Assembly (NCBI GenBank): GCA_020633205.1
Contig: JACKEB010000025.1
Span: 1-64,000, forward strand
DNA from: Polyangiaceae bacterium
GTDB taxonomy: Bacteria > Myxococcota_A > Polyangia > Polyangiales > Polyangiaceae
DNA length: 64,000 bases
Reading direction: 5' to 3'
Shown here in pieces: positions 24,780-33,596 of the stretch (position 1 is its first letter; each line of letters begins with the position of its first letter). The position numbers and the translations under genes were made by a program. Under the pieces are notes generated by a model. That model was not told the DNA's origin. It was given only the letters and a program-made list of their open reading frames with translations, and searched no databases.

Positions 24780-26357
24780 ATGGGGGACTCGATGCTGGGC
24801 GCTGCTGCGGGGAGCGCCGACTTGATCGCGCTCGAAGTACTGGAGAGCTTGCACGAGGGGTGTCAGGTAATCGGCTTCGACTTCCGCTACCTCTACGTGA
24901 ACGAGGCGGTGATCGCGCAGGGCAAGACCAGTCGCGAGGAACTCCTCGGGCGCACGATGATGGAGTGCTATCCAGGCATCGAGCAGACGCCGATGTTCGA
25001 AGCGCTTCGAGAGACGCTGAGCGATCGGCGCGAGCAGCGCATGGTGAATGAGTTTGAGTATCCGGACGGATCCAACGGCTGGTTCGAACTTCGCTTCGTG
25101 CCGGTCCCCAAGGGGGTTTGCATTCTGTCCCTCGACGTCACTGCCCAGAAGGCTCGCGAGCGGGAGCTGGCGGAGCTGGAGGAACAGCTGCGGCAGTCAC
25201 AAAAGATGGAGGCGATAGGTCGCCTCGCTGGTGGCGTCGCCCACGACTTCAACAATCTACTGTCTGTCGTGCTGAGCTGCGCTGAGCTGCTCTACATGGA
25301 CCTCCCGGCGGACGACCCGCTGCGTGCAGATGTCGACGAGATACGCCTGGCCGGGCAGCGGGCTACTGAGCTTACGCGACAACTACTCACCTTCAGTCGC
25401 CGTCGCGTGCTCGAGCCCAAGGTGCTCAACTTGAACGAAGTCATCGGTGGTTCCGAGCGGATGCTAGCTCGGCTGCTGGGGGCTGATATCGAACTCACAT
25501 GCCTGCATGAACCGGACGTAGGCCGTGTCGTCGCGGATCCGGGAACCGTGGACCAGGTGTTGATGAACCTGGCTGTCAACGCTCGGGACGCGATGCCGAA
25601 CGGTGGGCAACTAACAATCGAGACACGTGCCGTCTACCTGGACGATGAGTACGCTCGCATGCACCTCGACGCGCGACCTGGGCACTACGTCATGCTCGCG
25701 GTGAGCGACACCGGTCACGGGATGGATCGTGAGACGCAGCTCAGAGTGTTCGAGCCGTTTTTTACGACCAAGGAGCAAGGCAAGGGCACGGGCCTCGGCC
25801 TGTCGACGGTCTTCGGTATCGTCAAGCAGAACGCCGGGCACATCTGGCTGTACAGCGAGCCAGGGGTGGGTACGACATTCAAGATTTATTTCCCGGAGGT
25901 AACGCAGGTGGCGGACCGCCCGCCGCTCGCGAAGGCCCCCGAATCCAGCCGGGGCAACGAGACCATCTTACTCGTAGAGGACGACGAGCAGGTGCGCCAA
26001 GTCGCTCAAACCATCCTCCAGCGCGGCGGCTACCAGGTGCTGGTGGCGTCCAACGCGGGCGAAGCGATGATCCTCTCGGAGCAGCACAAGGGCAAGATCC
26101 ACTTACTGCTAACTGACCTGGTACTCCCACGCGTCGGAGGAAGAGAGCTCGCGCAGCGACTCCAGGCGGCTCGTCCAGGTCTCCAGGTGCTCTTTATGTC
26201 GGGCTACACCGACGACAGCGTGACTGTGCATCAGCTCCTCGAGTTGGATGCAGCCTACTTGCAGAAGCCCCTCACCCCCCGCGCCCTCAAGAACCGGGTG
26301 AGGGAAGTGCTAAGCGGCGCTGAACCGGAGTCCGCTCGCACTTCAGGCGCCGCCTGA
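24780..26357 (+). CDS. PAS-domain hybrid histidine kinase with receiver
   Basis: A 525-aa soluble sensor kinase. Order of domains: PAS (about 15-125), HisKA with phospho-accepting His155 in GGVAHDFNNLLS, HATPase (about 260-385, with NARDAMP, DTGHGMD and GKGTGLGLST), and a C-terminal receiver (about 395-515) with acidic pair EDD, phospho-acceptor Asp446 and the lysine of LQKPL. There is no membrane segment, so it reads a cytoplasmic signal. The tail receiver makes it a phosphorelay or self-controlled kinase; no output regulator is adjacent. It overlaps the convergent RND pump gene by 15 bp. The ATG at 24780 is chosen; no clear Shine-Dalgarno. Confidence 0.9.
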   Translation: MGDSMLGAAAGSADLIALEVLESLHEGCQVIGFDFRYLYVNEAVIAQGKTSREELLGRTMMECYPGIEQTPMFEALRETLSDRREQRMVNEFEYPDGSNGWFELRFVPVPKGVCILSLDVTAQKARERELAELEEQLRQSQKMEAIGRLAGGVAHDFNNLLSVVLSCAELLYMDLPADDPLRADVDEIRLAGQRATELTRQLLTFSRRRVLEPKVLNLNEVIGGSERMLARLLGADIELTCLHEPDVGRVVADPGTVDQVLMNLAVNARDAMPNGGQLTIETRAVYLDDEYARMHLDARPGHYVMLAVSDTGHGMDRETQLRVFEPFFTTKEQGKGTGLGLSTVFGIVKQNAGHIWLYSEPGVGTTFKIYFPEVTQVADRPPLAKAPESSRGNETILLVEDDEQVRQVAQTILQRGGYQVLVASNAGEAMILSEQHKGKIHLLLTDLVLPRVGGRELAQRLQAARPGLQVLFMSGYTDDSVTVHQLLELDAAYLQKPLTPRALKNRVREVLSGAEPESARTSGAA

Positions 26358-29300
26358 GCTTGCTGCACCGTCGTCGACGTCTCCACCGAAGCGCGCGAAG
26401 AGCGCGGGCAATGCGAGCAGCGTCGCGAGCGTGGCCGTCACCAGGCCGCCGATGACTACCGTCGCCAGGGGGCGCTGGACCTCCGAGCCAGTTCCAGTTG
26501 CGAGCGCCATGGGAACGAAGCCCAGGGCCGCGACCAGCGCGGTCGTGACTACTGGGCGCAAGCGTTCACGTGCTGCGTTCAGGCTCGCGGTCGCGCGCGT
26601 CTCGCCATTCTGCTGACGTTGCCTCGCGGCAGCAAGCAAGACGACTCCGTTGAGCGTAGCCACGCCAAACAACGCGAGGAAGCCGACTGCGGCGCTGATG
26701 GAGAGGTCCAGCCCTCTCAGCGCGAGCGCGAACACGCCACCCGTGGCTGCGGCGGGAACGTTCACGAAGATCAACAGAGCGGGTCGGATGGAACCGAACG
26801 CCATGTAGAGCAGAACCAGGATCGCCAGCAGCGTGGCTGGGACAATCAGTGCTAGGCGCTCAGTGGCTCGCGCCAGGTTCTCGTACTCGCCGCCGTATTC
26901 GATGTAGTACCCCGGCGGGAGCTTCACTTGCTTGACGCGCTGCTGCAGCTCCCTAACGAAGCTAGCGAGGTCACGTCCTCTGACGTTGGCTTCGATCACG
27001 ACGCGGCGTCTCGCTTGCTCCCGGCTGACCTGAGCGGGGCCGCTGGTCTCGCGGATGTCTACGACGTCGCCGAGGAGCACAGTGCGTCCGTCATCCAAAG
27101 GGATGCGTAGCCGACTGAGCGGAGAGGGGTCCGCGGCTGGGGCTTTGCTCATGCGGACGACGACATCGAACCGTCGCTCACCTTCCAGTAGCTTTCCTAC
27201 GGGGGTCCCCATGCGCAGCGCTTCGACGAACGTCTCGACTTCTTCGGGGCGTACACCCAGGCGGCTCATTTTGGCGCTGTTGGGGCGCATGGTGATCATA
27301 CGCAGGCCACTGATCGGTTCGGTTCTCACGTCGGCCGCGCCGGGGGTCGCGGAAATCACCGCGCTGAGTTGTTCAGCGAGCGTACGTAACATCACCAGAT
27401 CATCGCCGAACAGCTTCACGCCCACGTCAGAGCGCACTCCGCCGATCAGCTCGTCCACCCGCATTTCGATGGGTTGGGTGAAACCGAACGCCGCCCCTGG
27501 CAACGCTTTTCGCAGCGCGGGTTCGAACACCGTAGCGAAACCCGCGGCGTTGTCCGCGCTCTGCCACTCCTTGCGCGGCTTGAGCATCACCAGGACGTCG
27601 CTTTGCTCGACGCCCATCACGTCCGTCGCGACGTCGGGACTACCCGTGCGCGACACGACTCTTTCAACCTCGGGGAAACGCGCCAAGGTTTGCTCTACGG
27701 TTGTGGTGCCGCGAACTGCTTCCTCCAGGGAAACGCTCGGCGGGCGCGTGATCTGGATGGCGAGGTCGCCTTCTTCGAGGCGAGGGACGAACTCCGCTCC
27801 ACGGGTGCTTCCAACTGCGATACCCGCGACCAGCAGCACGCCGAGCGCGGAGGCGGAGAGGCGCCAGCGCGGGGTCACGAACGCGGCGACGGGTGCGTAG
27901 AGGGCACTGAGCTTGCGCGCCAACCAAGGCTCCTTGTCGTGGGCGTGCTTCAAGAGCAGCCCGCCGATTGCCGGCACCCAGGTGAAAGTAAGGATCAACG
28001 CCGTCCCAATGGCGAACAGCACCGTCAAAGCCATGGGACGGAACATCTTGCCCTCCACGCCTTCGAGCAGCAGCACGGGCACGTAGACGATCGCGATGAT
28101 CAACACCGCCATGGTCACTGGTCGTCCGACTTCACTCGCGGTGGCTCCCATGGCTGCTCGACCCGAAAGTTTTCGGGCGGCCATGGTTGCGAGGGCGCCC
28201 TCTACGACGACGACTGCACCATCGACGACCAAACCAAAGTCGATCGCGCCCAAGCTGAGCAGGTTGCCGCTGACGCCCGTGGCGTACATCAAGGCGAAGG
28301 CGCCGAGCATGCTGAGTGGGATTACGCTAGCCACAAGCAGGCCCGCGCGGAGATCTCCCAGCATCAAGAGCAGCACCAGGGCGACGACTAGACCGCCCTC
28401 GAGCAAGCTCTTCTTCACGGTGCCGAGCACGTCGTCCACGAACGCCGCTCGATCGTAAAACGGCTCTAGTTTCACACCGTCTGGCAAAGTGGGTTCGATC
28501 TCCGCGAGTCGCTGCTTGACCCGCGCGACTACGTCGTGAGCGTTGCCGCCGGCGACCATTTGCACCATCGCGTAGACGGTCTCGCCCTGACCGTCGGCGG
28601 TGGCAGCGCTGAAGCGTGGCGCAGCACCGTCCTTCACGTCGGCGACGTCCGATACGAGGACGGACGGGCCGCCGGCTACCGGCGACTTGACGACCAAGCT
28701 GCCGACGTCGGACGCCTGACGAAAGGAGCCATCGAGTCGCACGAATGTGCCCTCCTCGCGGCGCTCGATTGAGCCTGCACTGACGTTGTTCCCACCAGCG
28801 AGCACAGCGTCCTGCACTTGCCGCGGCGACACGCCTACCGTGAAGAGATCAGGCTCGCGCAGCTGGACTTCGATCTGCCGTTCATCGCCTCCCCAGGGGT
28901 TTACCTCTACGACCCCCGGCACCGATCGCAGGCGGTAGGCGATGTCCCATTCTAGTAGGGTACGGATTTCCGCGGGGGAATGGCCGGGCCAGCTGATTGT
29001 GAAATGATAGACTTCGCCCAGGCCGGTCGTCAGTGGTCCGAGCTCCGGTCGACCCGCAGACCGCGGGATCGACTCACGCGCTCCAGCGAGCCGCTGCGCC
29101 ACGAGCTCGCGTGCTTTTTCGACGTTCATCCCGTCATCGAAGACCAGCGTCACCGCGCTCACACCTGCGCGGGACACCGAGCGCACGCGATCCACCCCGG
29201 GAATGCCCGTCATTGCGAGTTCCACGGGCTGCGTGACGAGGCGTTCGACCTCTGTTGGCGATAGGCCTGGAGCCGAAGTCAGCACCTGAACCTGGACGTT

Positions 29301-29429
29301 GGTGACGTCAGGGACAGCGTCGATCGGAAGGCGACTGTAGCTGCGGATCCCCACAGCGATCAGCACCACGACGCCCAGGATTGCGAGCAGCGGGTTGTCG
29401 ATGACGAAGCGTGCGGCTTTTCCGATCAT
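26343..29429 (-). CDS. czcA: heavy-metal RND efflux pump, CzcA-like
   Basis: A 1028-aa inner-membrane proton-driven pump of the heavy-metal-efflux (HME) RND family. Twelve membrane helices and two large periplasmic loops are evident. The helix-4 signature starts at Asp397: DFGLVVDGAVVVVEG. The DFG-x3-DGA form is that of Zn/Co/Cd/Ni pumps (HME1-3), not the CusA copper/silver form; the usual final Asn (VEN) is Gly here. Start: ATG at 29429, two bases after the adaptor stop, preferred over 29456. Last gene of the efflux operon. Confidence 0.9.
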   Translation of the reverse strand: MIGKAARFVIDNPLLAILGVVVLIAVGIRSYSRLPIDAVPDVTNVQVQVLTSAPGLSPTEVERLVTQPVELAMTGIPGVDRVRSVSRAGVSAVTLVFDDGMNVEKARELVAQRLAGARESIPRSAGRPELGPLTTGLGEVYHFTISWPGHSPAEIRTLLEWDIAYRLRSVPGVVEVNPWGGDERQIEVQLREPDLFTVGVSPRQVQDAVLAGGNNVSAGSIERREEGTFVRLDGSFRQASDVGSLVVKSPVAGGPSVLVSDVADVKDGAAPRFSAATADGQGETVYAMVQMVAGGNAHDVVARVKQRLAEIEPTLPDGVKLEPFYDRAAFVDDVLGTVKKSLLEGGLVVALVLLLMLGDLRAGLLVASVIPLSMLGAFALMYATGVSGNLLSLGAIDFGLVVDGAVVVVEGALATMAARKLSGRAAMGATASEVGRPVTMAVLIIAIVYVPVLLLEGVEGKMFRPMALTVLFAIGTALILTFTWVPAIGGLLLKHAHDKEPWLARKLSALYAPVAAFVTPRWRLSASALGVLLVAGIAVGSTRGAEFVPRLEEGDLAIQITRPPSVSLEEAVRGTTTVEQTLARFPEVERVVSRTGSPDVATDVMGVEQSDVLVMLKPRKEWQSADNAAGFATVFEPALRKALPGAAFGFTQPIEMRVDELIGGVRSDVGVKLFGDDLVMLRTLAEQLSAVISATPGAADVRTEPISGLRMITMRPNSAKMSRLGVRPEEVETFVEALRMGTPVGKLLEGERRFDVVVRMSKAPAADPSPLSRLRIPLDDGRTVLLGDVVDIRETSGPAQVSREQARRRVVIEANVRGRDLASFVRELQQRVKQVKLPPGYYIEYGGEYENLARATERLALIVPATLLAILVLLYMAFGSIRPALLIFVNVPAAATGGVFALALRGLDLSISAAVGFLALFGVATLNGVVLLAAARQRQQNGETRATASLNAARERLRPVVTTALVAALGFVPMALATGTGSEVQRPLATVVIGGLVTATLATLLALPALFARFGGDVDDGAASSGGA

Positions 29430-29431
29430 GC

Positions 29432-30556
29432 TCACTCCATGCTCGAACGCATCCACTCGCCCTTGAGTAGAATTGTCCCGCGCACCGCTACGCGGTGTGT
29501 CTCGTCGGGGCCTTTGATCAAGAAGGCCGTGGTCTCACTGAATCGATCCACGATCACGGGTTCGACCTCGAACTCGCCGGGTGACTTGCCCTGCACGAAC
29601 ACGACTGGCGTCCCATCGAGATCGACGACGGCGTCGCGAGGAAGCGCGAGCGGCTTCTTGGCGTCTCCGGTTGCTTTGTGAAGCTGCACGTTCAGGCTCT
29701 GGCCCGCGAGGTCCAGTTTGCAGTCGCTCGGCGCGAGCCATACCGCAACGGCGTGCCGCCCGGGTTCCACCTGGGTACTTCGGAACAGGACCTTGGCGCT
29801 GCAAATCTTGCCGTCGGGAAATAGAAGAGATGCCGTCGTGCCCTTCTCCACGCCGCCTACGTCGCGTTCGAGCACCTCGGCCCTCACCAAGAGCTTCGTC
29901 GGATCGACGATGCGGAAGAGGCGCTCCCCGCCTTCTACGCGTGTGCCAAGCTCCGCGTTTCGCTGGGCGATGACTCCAGCTATTGGCGCTCGTACTTGGA
30001 CCCGTGCGCCGCTCGCTCCGTAGGCCCCGAGAAGCAGGCGCGCGGCGCGTTCCTCTGCCCGCAGTCCTGCGAGATCGGCTTGGGCTTGCTCCAGCTCGAC
30101 CGCGGTCGTCGCCTGGCGAGCGATCAACTTCTCCTCTCGCGCCAATGCGCGTTCAGCCCGGCTTCGCTGGGAACGCGCTTTGGCTAGCTCCCCGGCGACT
30201 CGGGCTGCGTCGGGTGCGTTGAGCTCGGCGAGGAGTTGCCCTTGCTTCACGCGGTCTCCTTCGCGCACCAAGAGCCGCTGCACGGTAGATGAGACCAAAG
30301 CTCCGACGTCAGCGGCTCCGTCGAGATCCGGGGTGACGGTGCCCGTGGCGCGGATCTCGTCAACGGCGTTGCGGCGTTCTACCGGCGCCACGCTGATGCG
30401 TCCTTGTTCGACCAGGCTGGGATCGACGCGTACGGTGCGCGGGGACGAGGTACTTTCCGCTGCGGCTGGTTCCTCGATCTGGGTTTCTTTCTGGCCACAC
30501 GCGAGCGCGAGGAGTGCGCTAACGATGCCCATCGAGGCTGCTCGCTGCCAAGTCAT
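29432..30556 (-). CDS. czcB: RND efflux periplasmic adaptor, CzcB-like lipoprotein
   Basis: A 374-aa membrane-fusion protein. Signal peptide with lipobox LALAC (Cys20), then the barrel-sandwich/lipoyl halves (VSSTVQRLLVREGDRVKQGQLLAELNAPD and the return strand VRAPIAGVIAQRNAELGTRVEGG) around a helical hairpin (about 115-170), and C-terminal beta-barrel and membrane-proximal domains. It joins the CzcA-like pump to the outer-membrane channel. Starts in the stop codon of the channel gene (ATGA). No His-rich metal-binding tail is seen. Confidence 0.92.
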   Translation of the reverse strand: MTWQRAASMGIVSALLALACGQKETQIEEPAAAESTSSPRTVRVDPSLVEQGRISVAPVERRNAVDEIRATGTVTPDLDGAADVGALVSSTVQRLLVREGDRVKQGQLLAELNAPDAARVAGELAKARSQRSRAERALAREEKLIARQATTAVELEQAQADLAGLRAEERAARLLLGAYGASGARVQVRAPIAGVIAQRNAELGTRVEGGERLFRIVDPTKLLVRAEVLERDVGGVEKGTTASLLFPDGKICSAKVLFRSTQVEPGRHAVAVWLAPSDCKLDLAGQSLNVQLHKATGDAKKPLALPRDAVVDLDGTPVVFVQGKSPGEFEVEPVIVDRFSETTAFLIKGPDETHRVAVRGTILLKGEWMRSSME

Positions 30557-31851
30557 CGTGCCCCCTTTCGGGCAGGTTGGAATTCCGCTCCTGGTAGGCG
30601 CCCGGTGATCGCCAAGAGTTTGAGTTCGGTCGCGCGCGCGTCAGCTGCGGCAAGCAGCCAGCGTTCCTTCGCGTCCGTCAGGTTCCGCTGCGCGATGTTG
30701 ACCTCCTGGATGTTTGATTTCCCCAGGGAATATTTGAGGAGCGCCTCCTCTTCGGCGACCTTCGCGGGACCCACCGCGTCTTTCGCGAGCGCGTCGCGGG
30801 TACGCCGCGCGTGCGCACGCTCGTGCACCAGCAGGTGTACCTCTCGCCGCAAGCTACGGCGGACTCGAGCGTATTCGGCGCGGGCGAGGGCCGCGCTTTT
30901 TTCGTGCTCTGCCGTTTCGACCGCGCGGGGATTCACGAGTGGCAGCGGGATGCTGACGCGCCCGAGTAGCACCCAATCCCCGTTCGCCTCACGGGTAACT
31001 GACGGGCCTAACGACAGGCTGGGTGCACCCTCGGCTTGCGACTGCGATGCGGCTGCGCGCGCGGCGTGGGCCTCTGCAGCAAGGCGTCGCAACTCGGGTG
31101 ACTGAGTGAGGCTGGCGAATGCGGAAGACTCCTTGATATCGGGACCGTCGGCGTCGAGACGACCGACGCTGAGGAGGGACTTTTCTTCGTCGGCGCCCAT
31201 AGCGTACGCGAGTTCGAGGTCGGCGCTGAAACGCATGCCTTCCGCGTCGAGCACCGATGCCTTGGCCGCGCCGTGGATCGAGCGTGAGAGCGCGCGCTCG
31301 CCCAGCGTTGCGGCCCCCTCGGCGAAGCGAGACTCGGTGATCTTGATCAGCCGCTGCGTCGACTTGACGCTTTCCTTGCGGATCTTCAAGAGCTCGGCAG
31401 CGGTGCGCGCATCGACCCAGGCGAGGCCCGCGGTGAGTGCTGCTTGAAGCTCAGCGCTACGCAGCATGAATCTTGCTGCGACGGCGCGCGCGTCCGCAGC
31501 CCGCTCGCGGGACGCCCCAACTCCGGCCAGCGGGACGTCCTGCCAAAGTCCGACGCTCACGTCGAGGCCCTGGTCTGCGCCCCAGCGCGGGCCAGCAGAC
31601 AGCTCGAGGCGCGGGTTGGTGGTTAGCGGTTGGCGGCTCGCTCGCCTTGTCCGCTCCGACGCGCGCTGGCCTTCCCGGGCTGGCCCAAGCTCAGGAGATG
31701 CCTGGGCCGCTTGACGGGTCGCGTATTCCAGGCTGACCCGCAGCGGACTCGTCGACGCCGCGTGAACCTCTTGAGCCGCGGCTTGCTGAGCGAAGCCGCC
31801 ACTCAAGGCCAAGCCCGCCAAGACCAGGGCACGTTTGAACTGAACCGCCAT
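30553..31851 (-). CDS. czcC: TolC-family outer-membrane efflux protein, CzcC-like
   Basis: A 432-aa outer-membrane factor: signal peptide ending in GGFAQQAAAQ, then two tandem OEP repeats of long helices (LEYATRQAAQASPELGPAREGQ at the start of the first, SLTQSPELRRLAAEAHAARAA of the second). First gene of the three-gene pump operon, with downstream genes coupled by overlap. An inverted-repeat element lies 42-59 bp upstream of its start codon. Confidence 0.9.
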   Translation of the reverse strand: MAVQFKRALVLAGLALSGGFAQQAAAQEVHAASTSPLRVSLEYATRQAAQASPELGPAREGQRASERTRRASRQPLTTNPRLELSAGPRWGADQGLDVSVGLWQDVPLAGVGASRERAADARAVAARFMLRSAELQAALTAGLAWVDARTAAELLKIRKESVKSTQRLIKITESRFAEGAATLGERALSRSIHGAAKASVLDAEGMRFSADLELAYAMGADEEKSLLSVGRLDADGPDIKESSAFASLTQSPELRRLAAEAHAARAAASQSQAEGAPSLSLGPSVTREANGDWVLLGRVSIPLPLVNPRAVETAEHEKSAALARAEYARVRRSLRREVHLLVHERAHARRTRDALAKDAVGPAKVAEEEALLKYSLGKSNIQEVNIAQRNLTDAKERWLLAAADARATELKLLAITGRLPGAEFQPARKGAR

Positions 31852-31892
31852 GTCGCCGCAACTTGGGCTACGGCGGCGGATTGCACCATCCG

Positions 31893-32004
31893 ACGAATGT
31901 CCGCGTCAGCCTGTCACCTTGACTTCGCCTCTGAAGAGGCAGGCGGGGGGATCCGTGGTCTGCGGTTTTGGCGGTGATCGTTGGTGCTGACCTGGGACAT
32001 TCGT
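31893..32004. promoter_or_regulatory. mirrored operators between pump operon and two-component genes
   Basis: ACGAATGTCC-GC-GTCAGC at 31893-31910 recurs in opposite orientation as GCTGAC-CTG-GGACATTCGT at 31986-32004: ten plus six matching bases with a near-equal spacer. One element faces each divergent unit. This is the pattern expected if the adjacent response regulator binds both promoters. Confidence 0.6.
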
Positions 32005-32014
32005 AGGATGGCTC

Positions 32015-32980
32015 GTGGCCGAATCTGCGAGCAGTACTATCGGGGTGCGCCAGGCGTCCAAGTCGAAGACCAGGTGGAGTTCAGTCGCATTCGGGGTGGG
32101 GCTTGGACTCTTGTACGCCGTGGTGTTGCGTTGGATCGACGCCTTGTGGCCGGCAGAGCACCCAAGCCACCTGCTGCTCGACTGGACGATTCCGACGGCG
32201 CTCGGGGTCGGTGTGGGCTTCGTGCTCGAGTTCGCCCGAAACCGCTCGGAAAAGTACCGCGCGGAACAACAAGCGCTGGAGAGTCTACGGGAGCGCTTGC
32301 GAGGCTCGGAGCGCGAACAAGCCGTCTGGGTACTGGTGTCTTCTCTGCTTCACGAGTTACGGAATCCGCTTCACACGGTCGGCCTGGCGTTGGAGGAGCT
32401 GCGAAAGTGCGAAGAGCCCGAGCGCCAGGAACGGCTGGTCGACCGCGCTGCGACCGCGGTGGAGCGCATGAACTCACGCTTCCGTGAGCTGGGGGCAATT
32501 GCAGACCAACCGCTGCACGACCTGAGCGCTTACGACCTGGGATCGCTGGTTCGGCAAACCGTCGAGCATTTCGATGCGCTAGCTCGCGGGGGAGGTGCGC
32601 GGGTGAGCTGTCGAGGCGAGCCTCATGTCACGCTCCGCGGGGACGAAGCCCTGGTGAGGACCGCGCTCGAGAATTTGGTATCGAACGCGGTGGACGCGGT
32701 CAGCGGTGTGCCCAATGGAGAGGTCGACGTGGAGGTGGTACGCTCAGATGATGCCGTACGGATTCGTGTCGCCGACAATGGGCCTGGGATCCCTGACGAG
32801 ATGAGGTCCGAAATTTTCAAGCCACTTCGTTCTTCGAAGGCTCCCCAAAAAGGGCTCGGGCTTGGACTGCCGATCGCCCGTGGATTGGCGCGGGCAAGCG
32901 GTGGCGACGTGCGCCTGGAGCCTGTGCCAGCGGGTGCGTGCTTTCTGCTCGAGCTGCCGCTCGCCGCGGAGGGTGAATGA
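32015..32980 (+). CDS. membrane sensor histidine kinase
   Basis: A 321-aa kinase. Two membrane helices (about 23-40 and 58-74) enclose only a very short periplasmic loop, so it is an intramembrane-sensing type. A coiled segment leads to His113 in LLHELRNPLH; the ATPase domain has NLVSNAVDAV, VADNGPGIP and GLGLGLPIARGL. Start is a GTG with TAGGA upstream. Coupled by ATGA overlap to the response regulator and divergent from the metal pump operon, which is its probable target. Confidence 0.9.
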   Translation: MAESASSTIGVRQASKSKTRWSSVAFGVGLGLLYAVVLRWIDALWPAEHPSHLLLDWTIPTALGVGVGFVLEFARNRSEKYRAEQQALESLRERLRGSEREQAVWVLVSSLLHELRNPLHTVGLALEELRKCEEPERQERLVDRAATAVERMNSRFRELGAIADQPLHDLSAYDLGSLVRQTVEHFDALARGGGARVSCRGEPHVTLRGDEALVRTALENLVSNAVDAVSGVPNGEVDVEVVRSDDAVRIRVADNGPGIPDEMRSEIFKPLRSSKAPQKGLGLGLPIARGLARASGGDVRLEPVPAGACFLLELPLAAEGE

Positions 32981-33570
32981 GACGTGAGCTGTTGTTCGTC
33001 GAGGACGAAGAGGCATCACGCTCCCTACTGGAGGATGCGCTGACCGCGCGCGGCCTCTCGGTTGCCGCGGTTGGGGACCGTCCATCGGCGCTCGAGCTGG
33101 CTCGCGGCGGCCGCTACTTCGACGCGCTGGTTACCGACGTCGTACTCGGTGACGATGAAGATGGCGGGCTTGAGTTGGTGGCCCAGCTGCGGGAGGCGGG
33201 CTTCAGCGCGCCGGTCGTCGTGATCACTGCTTTTGCCGACAAGCGACGCCTGAAACGCGCGCTGGAGCTTCGGGTCAGCTACCTGTTGGAGAAGCCGTTT
33301 TCCGCCGATCAACTGATCAGCGTGCTGAACCGGCTTTGGGATGAGACCAGCGATTTGACCCACTACGTGGATCAGGCGCTCAGCCGAGCGCGCCTCACCC
33401 CCAAAGAACGTGAAGTCGCGACCATGTTGCTGAAGGGACTATCCAACGAAGAGATCGCGCGCGTTCTGAACAACAGCGACAAGACGGTCCGCCAGCATTT
33501 GAGCTCCGTCTATCAGAAGGCGGGTGTCGCGAGTCGAGCGGAGTTCTTTCACTACGTGTTTCCAACCTAG
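32977..33570 (+). CDS. NarL/LuxR-type response regulator
   Basis: A 197-aa regulator. Receiver domain with acidic pair Glu9-Asp10, phospho-acceptor Asp54 (LVTDVVLGDD), and the Lys of LLEKPF; C-terminal LuxR-type helix-turn-helix (about 139-192, LTPKEREVATMLLKGLSNEEIARVLNNSDKTVRQHLSSVYQKAG). The ATG overlaps the kinase stop. Likely binds the mirrored sites at 31893 and 31986. Metal pumps are more often paired with OmpR-type regulators, so a NarL-type partner is unusual. Confidence 0.9.
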   Translation: MRRELLFVEDEEASRSLLEDALTARGLSVAAVGDRPSALELARGGRYFDALVTDVVLGDDEDGGLELVAQLREAGFSAPVVVITAFADKRRLKRALELRVSYLLEKPFSADQLISVLNRLWDETSDLTHYVDQALSRARLTPKEREVATMLLKGLSNEEIARVLNNSDKTVRQHLSSVYQKAGVASRAEFFHYVFPT

Positions 33571-33596
33571 TGCTTCGAGCCTCCGTGCGGCGAAGG

